NCBI RefSeq assembly: GCF_010993985.1
Contig: NZ_WINH01000032.1
Span: forward strand, 1 to 35,163
Direction of reading: 5' to 3'
Origin: Paraferrimonas sp. SM1919
Lineage (GTDB): Bacteria; Pseudomonadota; Gammaproteobacteria; Enterobacterales; Shewanellaceae
DNA: 35,163 bases
The notes under the pieces are model-generated. The model searched no databases, was not told where the DNA came from, and saw only the letters and a list, made by a program, of their open reading frames with translations. This document shows, in pieces, positions 1 through 7,626 of this stretch (the stretch's first letter is position 1; each line of letters starts with the position of its first letter). Made by a program: the position numbers and the translations under genes.

Positions 1-69
1 GGGCTAACTCCGAATGAATCGGAAAGGCGATACAAAGAAACTTATAAAACTGTGGCCAATTTTAGTTGA
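1..69 (+). pseudogene. Possible 3' tail of a transposase-like gene (fragment)
   Basis: Frame 1 is open from the window edge to a TGA at 67-69 and encodes 22 residues containing ESERRYKETY. The pattern 'ER..Y+..Y' loosely recalls the C-terminal part of Y1 (IS200/REP-associated) transposases, but the piece is far too short to assign. It ends 7 bp before the start of the duplicated block at 77. The rest of the gene, if there is one, lies outside the window. It could equally be chance coding. Confidence 0.2.
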
Positions 70-78
70 CCACTACAC

Positions 79-180
79 TACTTATTAAAGCAAGGAAAGT
101 CTGTTAAGTTTATTTTGGATAAAGATGGGAAGGTAGTAGAGTATAAACTTTATGATATCCGATTAAATAAAAACAAGTAA
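79..180 (+). pseudogene. 3' fragment of the duplicated small exported-protein gene
   Basis: This stretch encodes the last 33 residues of the protein made from 401-703, with the same TAA stop, and is identical in DNA to 602-703. The upstream part of the gene is missing: sequence before 77 is unrelated. There is no start codon in frame, so it is a remnant left by the duplication. Confidence 0.8.
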
Positions 181-196
181 TTGCTAGATGTGTAGC

Positions 197-224
197 GGCA
201 TAGTTAATGGGGATAAACTATGCC
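197..224. repeat. Hairpin after the gene fragment, copy 1
   Basis: A perfect 9-bp inverted repeat (GGCATAGTT / AACTATGCC) with a 10-nt loop lies just after the stop codon at 180. No T-run follows, so it is not a classical terminator. It may stabilise the 3' end of the message. The identical hairpin follows the intact gene at 720-747. Confidence 0.6.
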
Positions 225-335
225 ACTTCACAACAACCCCTTATAACCCTATGGCCTAGATTCTTAGCATAAGCGATACACCCAAGCCCCGCCTATTGCT
301 TAATTAGCATATTAACTTTATGGTAAAAATCATTG

Positions 336-360
336 GGTTATATTGTTCAGGAATATAACC
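336..360. promoter_or_regulatory. Inverted repeat upstream of the small gene, copy 1
   Basis: A perfect 9-bp inverted repeat (GGTTATATT, 7-nt gap, AATATAACC) lies 40 bp before the ATG at 401. It contains TATATT (339-344), a possible -10 element, with a poor -35 candidate TTTATG at 317-322. It could be an operator over a promoter or an mRNA hairpin. The same element is duplicated at 859-883, in front of the ATPase gene. Confidence 0.35.
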
Positions 361-400
361 GAACAAGATAATACAAGACGCCAATCAGCAAGATTTAACC

Positions 401-703
401 ATGGCTGTCTTGGTTAAGCCACTATTAATTTTGTTAAGCCTGAATGCAGGTTGTGCGGCCGATTTTGATGTTAAAGCCCCATCCTGTCCGAAAACTTATA
501 GCAAGCTTCATATTCTCTCAACAGAAGCTGATATAGAAACTTGTTTTGGCGAAACAAAATTTATTAAATACTCTAAAGATGGTCAACTAAAGTCTAGAAA
601 CTACTTATTAAAGCAAGGAAAGTCTGTTAAGTTTATTTTGGATAAAGATGGGAAGGTAGTAGAGTATAAACTTTATGATATCCGATTAAATAAAAACAAG
701 TAA
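401..703 (+). CDS. Small putative exported protein of unknown function
   Basis: I do not recognise this 100-residue protein. The N-terminus is hydrophobic (LLILLSLNAGC, residues 8-18), which suggests a signal peptide. Cys18 follows Asn-Ala-Gly, a poor lipobox match because the -3 residue is Asn, so lipoprotein status is uncertain. The mature part has two further Cys (residues 29 and 48) and a pattern of lysine-rich beta-strand-like segments with repeated 'KDG' turns (KYSKDGQLKSRNY, ILDKDGKVVEYKLYD). This recalls small periplasmic BamE/SmpA-like domains, but only loosely. The gene spans a 523-bp tandem duplication: its first eight codons and its last 33 codons plus stop lie in the repeated DNA, while 426-599 is unique. 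No good ribosome-binding site is visible before the ATG. Being the only intact copy, it may be functional, but expression is unproven. Confidence 0.5.
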   Translation: MAVLVKPLLILLSLNAGCAADFDVKAPSCPKTYSKLHILSTEADIETCFGETKFIKYSKDGQLKSRNYLLKQGKSVKFILDKDGKVVEYKLYDIRLNKNK

Positions 704-719
704 TTGCTAGATGTGTAGC

Positions 720-747
720 GGCATAGTTAATGGGGATAAACTATGCC
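720..747. repeat. Hairpin after the small gene, copy 2
   Basis: This is identical to the hairpin at 197-224: a 9-bp perfect stem and a 10-nt loop, starting 16 bp after the stop codon at 703. It is a plausible mRNA-stabilising or weak terminating structure, without a T-tract. Confidence 0.55.
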
Positions 748-858
748 ACTTCACAACAACCCCTTATAACCCTATGGCCTAGATTCTTAGCATAAGCGAT
801 ACACCCAAGCCCCGCCTATTGCTTAATTAGCATATTAACTTTATGGTAAAAATCATTG

Positions 859-883
859 GGTTATATTGTTCAGGAATATAACC
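859..883. promoter_or_regulatory. Inverted repeat upstream of the ATPase gene, copy 2
   Basis: This is identical to 336-360: a 9-bp perfect inverted repeat around a 7-nt gap, with TATATT inside. Here it lies 102 bp before the ATPase start codon. It is a candidate operator or promoter element on the basis of symmetry only. Confidence 0.3.
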
Positions 884-923
884 GAACAAGATAATACAAG
901 ACGCCAATCAGCAAGATTTAACC

Positions 924-950
924 ATGGCTGTCTTGGTTAAGCCACTATGA
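924..950 (+). pseudogene. 5' stub of the small gene: 8-codon mini-ORF before the ATPase
   Basis: The duplication carries the first eight codons of the small gene, and the next codon past the junction is a TGA, giving the peptide MAVLVKPL. The stub ends 34 bp before the ATPase ATG. If the duplicated promoter is active, this short ORF would be the leader of the ATPase mRNA and could affect its translation, which is inference. It is most simply a broken gene end. Confidence 0.5.
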
Positions 951-984
951 CTGTCATGGTTAATCTTTTTCGTGGAGGTTATTA

Positions 985-3411
985 ATGCTAAAGCAAATAC
1001 AACATATCCAAAAGCTTGGAGTGTTTGATGACTTTATATGGAGGAGTGAGGTTAAAAACAAAGGTGGTGCTGTTCAGAACTTTGTTGATATCAACATCAT
1101 CTATGGACGTAACTATTCCGGTAAAACCACGTTATCACGTATTGCGCGCGCATTAGAGACTGGAGAATTATCTAATAAGTATGGTGCGCCATCGTTCAAA
1201 CTAAAATTTGATGACAACTCAGAAGTAACCTCTTCAACTTTATCTACCCAGAATAAGAATATTCGTGTATTTAACGAAGATTTTATTAAGGAGAATTTGC
1301 GGTTTATTCACAATCCAGATGACAGCATTGAACCGTTTGCCATCTTAGGTGATGACAACAATAAAATCGAAAAAGAGATTGAAGCTCTTGAGGAAGAACT
1401 CGGTTCTAGTATTGATGGGCAAGAAACCGGTTTGTTTGCCGACAAAAAGCAGGCCGCAGTTGCATACAGCAATGCCTTTGCCTCTCATAAACAATCGAAT
1501 GAAAGTCTAGAAAAACAACTGGGTGATAAAGCGACTAATAAAGACATCGGCATTAAATATAAGCCTGAGCGTTTTGGTGACCAAAACTACACTATTACCA
1601 AATTAAAGGCCGATATCACAACTGTTAGTAGGCCTGATTTTCAGCCGTTAACATCAGAGCAAGTGAGCGAGCACGAAAAGCTGATTGATGAAAAGGTTTT
1701 GCCTGCAATACCTAAATTTTCTTCCCCTCAGCTAAGTTTTTTAAGCTTGGCACTAGAAGTTGAAACGTTGGTAACCAAGCCCATCAGTGAGTCTGATAAA
1801 ATTCAGGCGTTAGTAAAAGATGCTGTACTTAACCGCTGGGTGAATGAAGGCCGTTCTCATCATCGAAATAAGCATGAAAAATGCGCATTTTGTGACAATG
1901 AAATTTCGACTGAGCGGTGGGCAGAGCTTGATAAGCACTTTGATGAAGAATCTGAGCAATTAGAAAAGTCGATTGATGCGTTGCTTGCTAAGATAGAAAC
2001 CGAAAACCAAACAATTCAATCCGCACTCACCATAGATCAATCTGCTTTTTATTCCAAGTTTCACTCACAACTAACTGCCTTAAATTTAAGGTTAAAAGCT
2101 GCAACCAAAGACTATCTGCTTGCTTTAGGTAATCTAACCAAACAACTGAAGGTGCGAAAAGGTGATATTTTAAACGTTAAAGACTATGAGAGCCCCGCTG
2201 ATGGTACCGCGAAACTAACGCAAATCTGGCAGGATTATAGTGACCTTTGCGCTCAATCAGAGTTATTTAGCAGCTCATTAGCCGACGAACAAACCAAGGC
2301 TAAAGCCGACTTGCGATTGAAAGAGGTCGCTGAGTACTTGCTTACGATTGATTACCAAACACAGCTCAATTCAATTGAAACCTTACGGCAGAAAAGAGAC
2401 GAGGCTCAACAAGCGCAGGCGATTATCAACACGAATATTACCCAAAAACAAGCACAAGTTACGGCTAAGAAACGTGAACTGAATGACGAAGAAAAAGGGG
2501 CTAAAAAGGTAAATGAATATCTGAATAATTTTTTCGGACATCAGTTTTTGACGTTGGAGGCTAAAAAAGATGAAGGGCCAACGCAAGAGGCAAAACGTAT
2601 TCGGTTTGAAGTGATCCGTGACGGCAAGAAAGCTTATCACCTAAGCGAAGGCGAGTGCAGTTTGCTGGCATTCTGCTACTTTTTAGCCAAGTTAGATGAT
2701 GTCGCAACCAAAGGTTCAAAACCCATTATTTGGATTGATGATCCTATCTCCTCGCTCGATGGTAATCATATTTTCTTTATTTATAGCTTGTTGAATGCGG
2801 AAGTGGTCGAAAAAGGCAAATTTGCACAACTGTTTGTTTCAACACACAACCTTGATTTCTTGAAGTATCTAAAGAAGTTGAAAGACAGCTATCTTACTGT
2901 CGAAGGCCACAAGGTGAAATGTCAGAAAGCTTACTTTGTTGTGGTTAGACAAGATAAAAAATCCACCTTGCAGGTCATGCCATCCTACTTAAAAGAATAT
3001 GTGACTGAATTTAATTACCTGTTTCATCAGATCCACAAATGTGCTTTTCTTGATGCCATTGATGATACCAACTACGTAACCTTTTATAATTTTGCCAACA
3101 ATGCGAGGAAATTCTTCGAAATTTATCTGTATTACAGATACCCCGATCAGGGCATGACTTCAGAGACTCTTAGTGCATTCTTTGGTGAAGATAGTATTCC
3201 TGCAATTTTAACAGACAGGATTAACAATGAGTATTCACATTTATCTGGAGTCTTTGAGAGGGGCGCTTCTCCTGTGGAAGTTCCAGAAATGCAAACTGCA
3301 GCAAAGCAAATCATTGAACGGCTCAAGCAAGATAGTGACCAATTTACCTCGTTGATGAAAAGCGTTGGTGAGGAAATTGAGGTTGAGGCACTTGAGTTTG
3401 AAAGTGTATGA
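985..3411 (+). CDS. RloC/PrrC-like ABC ATPase, putative anticodon nuclease (AAA_13 family)
   Basis: This 808-residue protein has a split ABC-type ATPase. Walker A is GRNYSGKT (residues 41-48), then a long charged, coiled-coil-like middle (about 125-510) interrupted by KCAFCDN (Cys300, Cys303). The ABC signature LSEGE is at 553-557, Walker B IIWIDDPISSLD at 581-592 and the H-loop His is at 621. This layout matches the AAA_13 family, including RloC, whose coiled coil carries a CxxC zinc hook. After the ATPase come Arg708-x3-Glu712 and His752 (NEYSHLSG), matching in order the Arg-Glu-His triad known from PrrC, though with wider Glu-His spacing. Cleavage of tRNA during phage infection or DNA damage is therefore a reasonable inference, not proven. 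GGAGG six bases before the ATG supports the start. No restriction-modification genes sit beside it, as expected for a solo RloC-type gene. It could instead be an AAA_13 ATPase without nuclease activity. Confidence 0.8.
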   Translation: MLKQIQHIQKLGVFDDFIWRSEVKNKGGAVQNFVDINIIYGRNYSGKTTLSRIARALETGELSNKYGAPSFKLKFDDNSEVTSSTLSTQNKNIRVFNEDFIKENLRFIHNPDDSIEPFAILGDDNNKIEKEIEALEEELGSSIDGQETGLFADKKQAAVAYSNAFASHKQSNESLEKQLGDKATNKDIGIKYKPERFGDQNYTITKLKADITTVSRPDFQPLTSEQVSEHEKLIDEKVLPAIPKFSSPQLSFLSLALEVETLVTKPISESDKIQALVKDAVLNRWVNEGRSHHRNKHEKCAFCDNEISTERWAELDKHFDEESEQLEKSIDALLAKIETENQTIQSALTIDQSAFYSKFHSQLTALNLRLKAATKDYLLALGNLTKQLKVRKGDILNVKDYESPADGTAKLTQIWQDYSDLCAQSELFSSSLADEQTKAKADLRLKEVAEYLLTIDYQTQLNSIETLRQKRDEAQQAQAIINTNITQKQAQVTAKKRELNDEEKGAKKVNEYLNNFFGHQFLTLEAKKDEGPTQEAKRIRFEVIRDGKKAYHLSEGECSLLAFCYFLAKLDDVATKGSKPIIWIDDPISSLDGNHIFFIYSLLNAEVVEKGKFAQLFVSTHNLDFLKYLKKLKDSYLTVEGHKVKCQKAYFVVVRQDKKSTLQVMPSYLKEYVTEFNYLFHQIHKCAFLDAIDDTNYVTFYNFANNARKFFEIYLYYRYPDQGMTSETLSAFFGEDSIPAILTDRINNEYSHLSGVFERGASPVEVPEMQTAAKQIIERLKQDSDQFTSLMKSVGEEIEVEALEFESV

Positions 3412-3641
3412 GTGGGTGCAAATGAATAAATGCAATGTTTGCGAATAAAGACCTAAATAAGATTAATACTAGTTCTAGCGTTATGCCTTATAAAATTGAG
3501 TTACTGCAATACCTACAAAATTTTAAGGCAATTTAGTTACGACAAACTCCTTTGAGGCACATATAACAGCTTGGAAGAACACGTTACTGCTACTCAATCT
3601 CCCTTTCACTTTGTGAAGCATTGAAGTGAGGAATAGCAATG

Positions 3642-3658
3642 CTGGGCAGGATGCCCAG
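3642..3658. repeat. Short perfect hairpin
   Basis: CTGGGCA and TGCCCAG are separated by GGA, forming a 7-bp stem. No T-tract follows on either strand. It is probably part of a dispersed palindromic element. Confidence 0.4.
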
Positions 3659-3757
3659 TAAGGTCGGTTTGAGGCAGGACGCCGAATCTGACCGTGTGTG
3701 TAATGACGAGTGCACAATGCTGGTTAAGCAAAGTTAAGGGCGGCTCAGGGGTTGTTA

Positions 3758-3781
3758 GGGGAAAAAGCTGTTGTTTTCCCC
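3758..3781. repeat. Perfect 8-bp hairpin
   Basis: GGGGAAAA and TTTTCCCC flank an 8-nt loop. The stem could act as a weak terminator for the ATPase gene 350 bp upstream, but it lacks a U-tail after the stem. It may belong to the same repeat element as the hairpins on each side. Confidence 0.4.
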
Positions 3782-3835
3782 TGACGTGCCGTCGGCACCC
3801 CGACACCCCTATTACGAATTAGCTCGCTGCTAAGC

Positions 3836-3860
3836 GCAAAACCCGACGCCGTTAGGCGTC
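3836..3860 (-). terminator. Rho-independent terminator of metH
   Basis: Read on the minus strand, GACGCC-TAAC-GGCGTC is followed by GGGTTTTG. The metH stop codon TAA forms most of the loop, so the terminator overlaps the end of the gene. Confidence 0.7.
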
Positions 3861-6800
3861 ATAATCAAGAATGGATTGTAACCACCTCTCTGCCACCTCT
3901 ACTGACATCCCTTTACGCGCTGCGTAATCTTCTATCTGATCCTTTCCTACATTGGTCACACCAAAGTAGCGAGATTGTGGGTGGCTGAAGTACCAGCCTG
4001 ATACTGCTGCAGTTGGGAACATGGCGTAAGATTCGGTGATGTTCAAGCCGATGCGTTTGTTAGGCTCTAGCAGTTCCCACAGCAGGCCTTTTTCAGTGTG
4101 ATCTGGGCAGGCTGGGTAACCTGGGGCAGGGCGAATGCCTTGGTATTTCTCTTTGATTAACTGCTCGTTATCAAGATTTTCTGCTGCATCATAACCCCAA
4201 AACTCTTTACGAACGCGTTCGTGCATGCGCTCGGCAAAGGCTTCGGCTAAGCGATCGGCTAGGGTTTTAAGCATGATGGCGTTGTAGTCGTCATGATTGG
4301 CCTCAAAACGCTCTACGTGCTCGTCGATGCCGTGGCCAGCGGTTACTGCAAAGCCGCCGATGTAGTCTTGTTTTGCTGATTCTTTCGGGGCAACAAAGTC
4401 CGATAGACAGAAATTTGAGTTACCCACACGTTCAAGCTGCATACGCAGGTGGTGTAGGGTCATAAACGATTGTTCGCGGGTGGTATCGTTCTCTACCGAG
4501 TACAGTTCGATATCATCATGGTTAACGCTGTTGGCGGGAAACAGGCCAATCACCCCTTTGGCGGTAAGCCACTTATCACTAATGATTTTATCCAGCATGG
4601 CTTTGCCATCGGCAAATACCTTGCGCGCCTCTTCGCCTACCACTTTGTCTTCTAGTATGTCTGGGTAACGGCCGTGCAGCTCCCAACTTCTGAAGAATGG
4701 CGTCCAGTCGATACGGGTGGCCAGTTCTGCTAGGTCGTAATCATCAAACTGGGTAATGCCTAGCTTTTTCGGCTTCGGCGGGGTGTATTTGTCCCAATCG
4801 ATTTCCGTTTTGTTATTACGGGCCGCTTCTATGCTGACAATGTTTTTGCGCTTCGCCTGATTTAAGCGCTTTTCACGCATGATGTCGTACTGGGCGTACT
4901 CGGTATCAATGGTCGCTTGGCGGGTTTCAGGATTGATCAGCTTTTGCACCATAGGCACAGCACGGGAGGCATCGGCAATGTAAATGGCGCCGTGTGGGTA
5001 GTGGGGCGCAATTTTCACTGCGGTGTGAATTTTAGAGCAGGTGGCACCACCAATAATGGCTGGAATGGTTAAGCCTTCGCGCTCGAAGGTTTTGACGTTG
5101 TGCACCATTTCATCCAGTGATGGCGTGATCAGGCCGCTCATCCCGATAATATCGACCTTCTCGGCTTTGGCGACTTCAACAATTTTTTCAACCGATACCA
5201 TTACCCCAAGGTCGATGACCTCGAAGCCGTTACAGGCCAGGACTACGCCAACAATGTTTTTACCAATGTCGTGCACGTCGCCTTTTACGGTAACCATCAG
5301 CACCTTACCTTTGGTTTGGCCTTCAGTTTTCTCGGCTTCAATAAATGGGTTGAGGTAGGCCACGGCTTTTTTCATTACACGGGCAGACTTTACTACCTGA
5401 GGCAGGAACATTTTGCCGCTACCAAATAGATCGCCGACCACGTTCATGCCGTCCATTAATGGGCCTTCGATAACATCAAGCGGACGAGTTGCGCCCGCGC
5501 GAGCCTCTTCGGTGTCTTCATCAATGTAGTCGGTAATGCCTTTAACCAGCGCGTGTTCTAGACGCTTGTTCACCGGCCATTCACGCCACGCTAAGTCTTC
5601 AACTTTATTGGCACCGCCACCTTGGCCGCGGTATTTTTCGGCAATGTTAAGCAGTTCTTCGGTGTTGGTAGAGCCCTCGACCGGGCATGGGGTGTTCAGC
5701 ACCACCGCTTCTACTTTCTCTTTTAGTTCTGCGTCAATGTCATCATAAATGGCCAGCTGACCGGCGTTAACAATGCCCATGTCCATACCGGCTTTAATGG
5801 CGTGGTATAGGAATACTGCATGAATGGCTTCACGCACTGGGTTGTTACCACGGAACGAGAACGATACGTTCGATACACCGCCCGAAATCATGGCGTGGGG
5901 TAAATTGGCTTTAATGGCCTTAATGGCGTCAATAAAGTCGACGGCGTAGTTGTCGTGCTCGTCAATACCGGTGGCGATAGCAAAGATGTTGGGGTCGAAG
6001 ATGATGTCTTCCGGTGGGAAGCCCACTTTGTTCACCAGTACGTCATAGGCACGGGTACAAATTTCAATTTTGCGCTTAGCGGTATCGGCTTGGCCGGTTT
6101 CATCAAAGGCCATAATAATGGCCGCGGCGCCATAACGTTTAACCAGCTTGGCTTGTTGGATGAAGGCTTCTTCCCCTTCTTTTAGGGAAATTGAGTTCAC
6201 CACGCCTTTACCTTGGATGCACTTTAGGCCCGCTTCAATCACTTCCCATTTCGATGAGTCGATCATAATTGGCACTTTGGCGATATCAGGCTCTGATGCA
6301 ATCAGGTTTAAAAAGCGTTTCATGGCGGCTACGCCATCGAGCATGCCCTCATCCATGTTGATATCGATAATTTGTGCGCCGTTTTCTACCTGTTCGCGGG
6401 CAACCGATAGCGCCTCATCGTACTTTTCTTCTTTAATTAGGCGTAGGAACTTGGCAGAGCCGGTGACGTTGTTACGCTCGCCCACGTTCACAAACAGTGA
6501 GTCTTCCTTAATGATACAAGGCTCAAGTCCTGATAGACGACAGGCAACTTCGATTTCTGGCAATTTACGCGGGGCGTGTTTATCTACTGCGGCTTTAATC
6601 ACGCGGATATGCTCTGGCGTGGTGCCACAACAGCCACCGACAATGTTTAAAAAGCCTTGCTTGGCCCAATCGCCAATAATGTCAGCCATTTGCTCTGGGG
6701 TTTCATCGTAGCCACCAAATTCGTTAGGCAGACCAGCGTTCGGGTGGGCAGAGACAAAGGTTTCACTAATGCGTGATAACTCTTCTACGTAAGGGCGCAG

Positions 6801-7586
6801 CTCTTTCGGCCCTAGGGCACAGTTAAGGCCGAAGGATAACGGCTTAACGTGGCGTAAACTGTGGTAGAAGGCTTCGGTGGTTTGGCCGGTTAAAGTACGG
6901 CCAGAGGCATCGGTAATGGTGCCAGAAATCATCACTGGCAGGCTTTCTCCCCGCTGCTCGAATACGGTTTCAACGGCAAACAAGGCCGCTTTAGCGTTCA
7001 GGGTATCGAAAATGGTTTCAACCAGAATAATGTCTGCGCCACCTTCAATTAACGCTTCGGTCGATTCAATATAGGCTTCAACTAAGGTATCGAAGTCGAT
7101 ATTACGAAAGCCAGGGTCGTTTACATCTGGGCTGATGGAACAGGTGCGGTTAGTTGGCCCTAGTACCCCTGCCACAAAACGCTGCACGCCGGTTTGTGCG
7201 CTAATTTCATCGGCCGCTTGGCGCGCCAGACGGGCACCTTCTAAGTTAATTTCGCGCGACAGCGATTGCATGTCGTAATCGGCCATGGCAATGGTGGTGG
7301 CGTTAAAGGTGTTGGTCTCTAGAATATCGGCACCGGCCAGTAAGTATTCCTTATGAATGTTCTTAATGGCTTCAGGTTGAGTCAGCACTAAAAGGTCGTT
7401 GTTGCCTTTAATGTCGCAATGCCAATCTTTGAAGCGTTCACCACGGAAGTCTTCTTCTTCAAACTTTAGGGCTTGGATCATGGTACCCATGGCACCATCA
7501 AGCATTAGAATGCGGTTTTGTAACTCGCGTTCTAGCTTGGCAAAGGCGGGGTGCTTGCTTGGGGTATGTGTGTTTGATCCTGACAT
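3852..7586 (-). CDS. metH: Cobalamin-dependent methionine synthase
   Basis: MetH transfers a methyl group from 5-methyltetrahydrofolate to homocysteine through methylcobalamin in the cytoplasm, the last step of methionine synthesis. All four modules are visible. The homocysteine domain has zinc ligands Cys256 (GLNCA) and Cys319-Cys320 (GGCCGTTP). A pterin domain follows. The cobalamin domain carries DVHDIGKN (axial His near residue 772), and the C-terminal activation domain carries RPAPGYPACPDH, which binds S-adenosylmethionine. From ATG at 7586 it has 1244 residues, close to the usual 1225-1260. An in-frame ATG at 7655 would give 1267, but it lies upstream of the predicted promoter -10 and the MetJ boxes (7611-7626), so I reject it. 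A weak AGG lies nine bases before the chosen ATG. The gene is monocistronic, with its own promoter and terminator. Confidence 0.97.
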   Translation of the reverse strand: MSGSNTHTPSKHPAFAKLERELQNRILMLDGAMGTMIQALKFEEEDFRGERFKDWHCDIKGNNDLLVLTQPEAIKNIHKEYLLAGADILETNTFNATTIAMADYDMQSLSREINLEGARLARQAADEISAQTGVQRFVAGVLGPTNRTCSISPDVNDPGFRNIDFDTLVEAYIESTEALIEGGADIILVETIFDTLNAKAALFAVETVFEQRGESLPVMISGTITDASGRTLTGQTTEAFYHSLRHVKPLSFGLNCALGPKELRPYVEELSRISETFVSAHPNAGLPNEFGGYDETPEQMADIIGDWAKQGFLNIVGGCCGTTPEHIRVIKAAVDKHAPRKLPEIEVACRLSGLEPCIIKEDSLFVNVGERNNVTGSAKFLRLIKEEKYDEALSVAREQVENGAQIIDINMDEGMLDGVAAMKRFLNLIASEPDIAKVPIMIDSSKWEVIEAGLKCIQGKGVVNSISLKEGEEAFIQQAKLVKRYGAAAIIMAFDETGQADTAKRKIEICTRAYDVLVNKVGFPPEDIIFDPNIFAIATGIDEHDNYAVDFIDAIKAIKANLPHAMISGGVSNVSFSFRGNNPVREAIHAVFLYHAIKAGMDMGIVNAGQLAIYDDIDAELKEKVEAVVLNTPCPVEGSTNTEELLNIAEKYRGQGGGANKVEDLAWREWPVNKRLEHALVKGITDYIDEDTEEARAGATRPLDVIEGPLMDGMNVVGDLFGSGKMFLPQVVKSARVMKKAVAYLNPFIEAEKTEGQTKGKVLMVTVKGDVHDIGKNIVGVVLACNGFEVIDLGVMVSVEKIVEVAKAEKVDIIGMSGLITPSLDEMVHNVKTFEREGLTIPAIIGGATCSKIHTAVKIAPHYPHGAIYIADASRAVPMVQKLINPETRQATIDTEYAQYDIMREKRLNQAKRKNIVSIEAARNNKTEIDWDKYTPPKPKKLGITQFDDYDLAELATRIDWTPFFRSWELHGRYPDILEDKVVGEEARKVFADGKAMLDKIISDKWLTAKGVIGLFPANSVNHDDIELYSVENDTTREQSFMTLHHLRMQLERVGNSNFCLSDFVAPKESAKQDYIGGFAVTAGHGIDEHVERFEANHDDYNAIMLKTLADRLAEAFAERMHERVRKEFWGYDAAENLDNEQLIKEKYQGIRPAPGYPACPDHTEKGLLWELLEPNKRIGLNITESYAMFPTAAVSGWYFSHPQSRYFGVTNVGKDQIEDYAARKGMSVEVAERWLQSILDYDA

Positions 7587-7610
7587 TACAACTGACCTAT
7601 CTTTGTTATT

Positions 7611-7626
7611 AGACGTATAGACGTCT
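7611..7626 (-). promoter_or_regulatory. MetJ operator: two adjacent met boxes
   Basis: The plus strand reads AGACGTAT then AGACGTCT without a gap: one perfect and one 6-of-8 match to the met box AGACGTCT. MetJ with S-adenosylmethionine binds such tandem 8-bp boxes and represses methionine genes. The boxes abut the predicted -10 of the metH promoter, an arrangement suited to repression. Confidence 0.8.

Larger units (their letters stand above)
77..425. repeat. 349-bp direct repeat, copy 1 (tandem 523-bp duplication)
   Basis: Positions 77-425 are identical, base for base by eye, to 600-948, at a constant offset of 523 bp. This copy holds the last 33 codons of a small gene, the 220-bp spacer, and the first eight codons of the intact gene that starts at 401. 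The structure is a tandem duplication with a 523-bp unit (77-599) plus a partial second unit. Perfect identity implies a recent event or ongoing gene conversion. Confidence 0.95.
600..948. repeat. 349-bp direct repeat, copy 2 (tandem 523-bp duplication)
   Basis: This is the second copy of 77-425. It holds the 3' end of the intact small gene, the spacer with hairpins at 720-747 and 859-883, and the first eight codons of the gene, where identity stops after position 948. It ends 36 bp before the ATPase start codon, so the duplicated spacer and its possible promoter now form the upstream region of the ATPase gene. Confidence 0.95.
3412..3844. other. Gene-free stretch with several hairpins
   Basis: I see no convincing gene in these roughly 430 bp; short minus-strand ORFs here have no recognisable features. 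It holds perfect hairpins at 3642-3658 (7-bp stem, 3-nt loop), 3758-3781 (8-bp stem GGGGAAAA/TTTTCCCC) and 3786-3798 (5-bp stem, 3-nt loop). The GC-richer part from about 3640 to 3800 looks like an intergenic repeat of the kind scattered in Shewanella-like genomes, but that needs a genome search. It marks the border between the accessory segment and metH. Confidence 0.4.

Noticed and set aside
77..948. Integron gene-cassette array (repeated gene plus spacer)
   Set aside because: No attC-type ends are visible (no RYYYAAC core paired with GTTRRRY), and the repeats are identical over 349 bp including coding DNA. Tandem duplication explains it better.
77..948. CRISPR-like repeats
   Set aside because: There are only two copies, each 349 bp with coding sequence, and no short regular repeats, spacers or cas genes.
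3523..3806. Minus-strand ORFs of 64-66 codons in the gap before metH
   Set aside because: They overlap each other in different frames, have no ribosome-binding site or recognisable domain, and cover the hairpin block.
5041..6711. Long plus-strand ORFs inside metH (up to 187 codons)
   Set aside because: They are antisense shadows of a well-conserved gene, with no start signals or family features.
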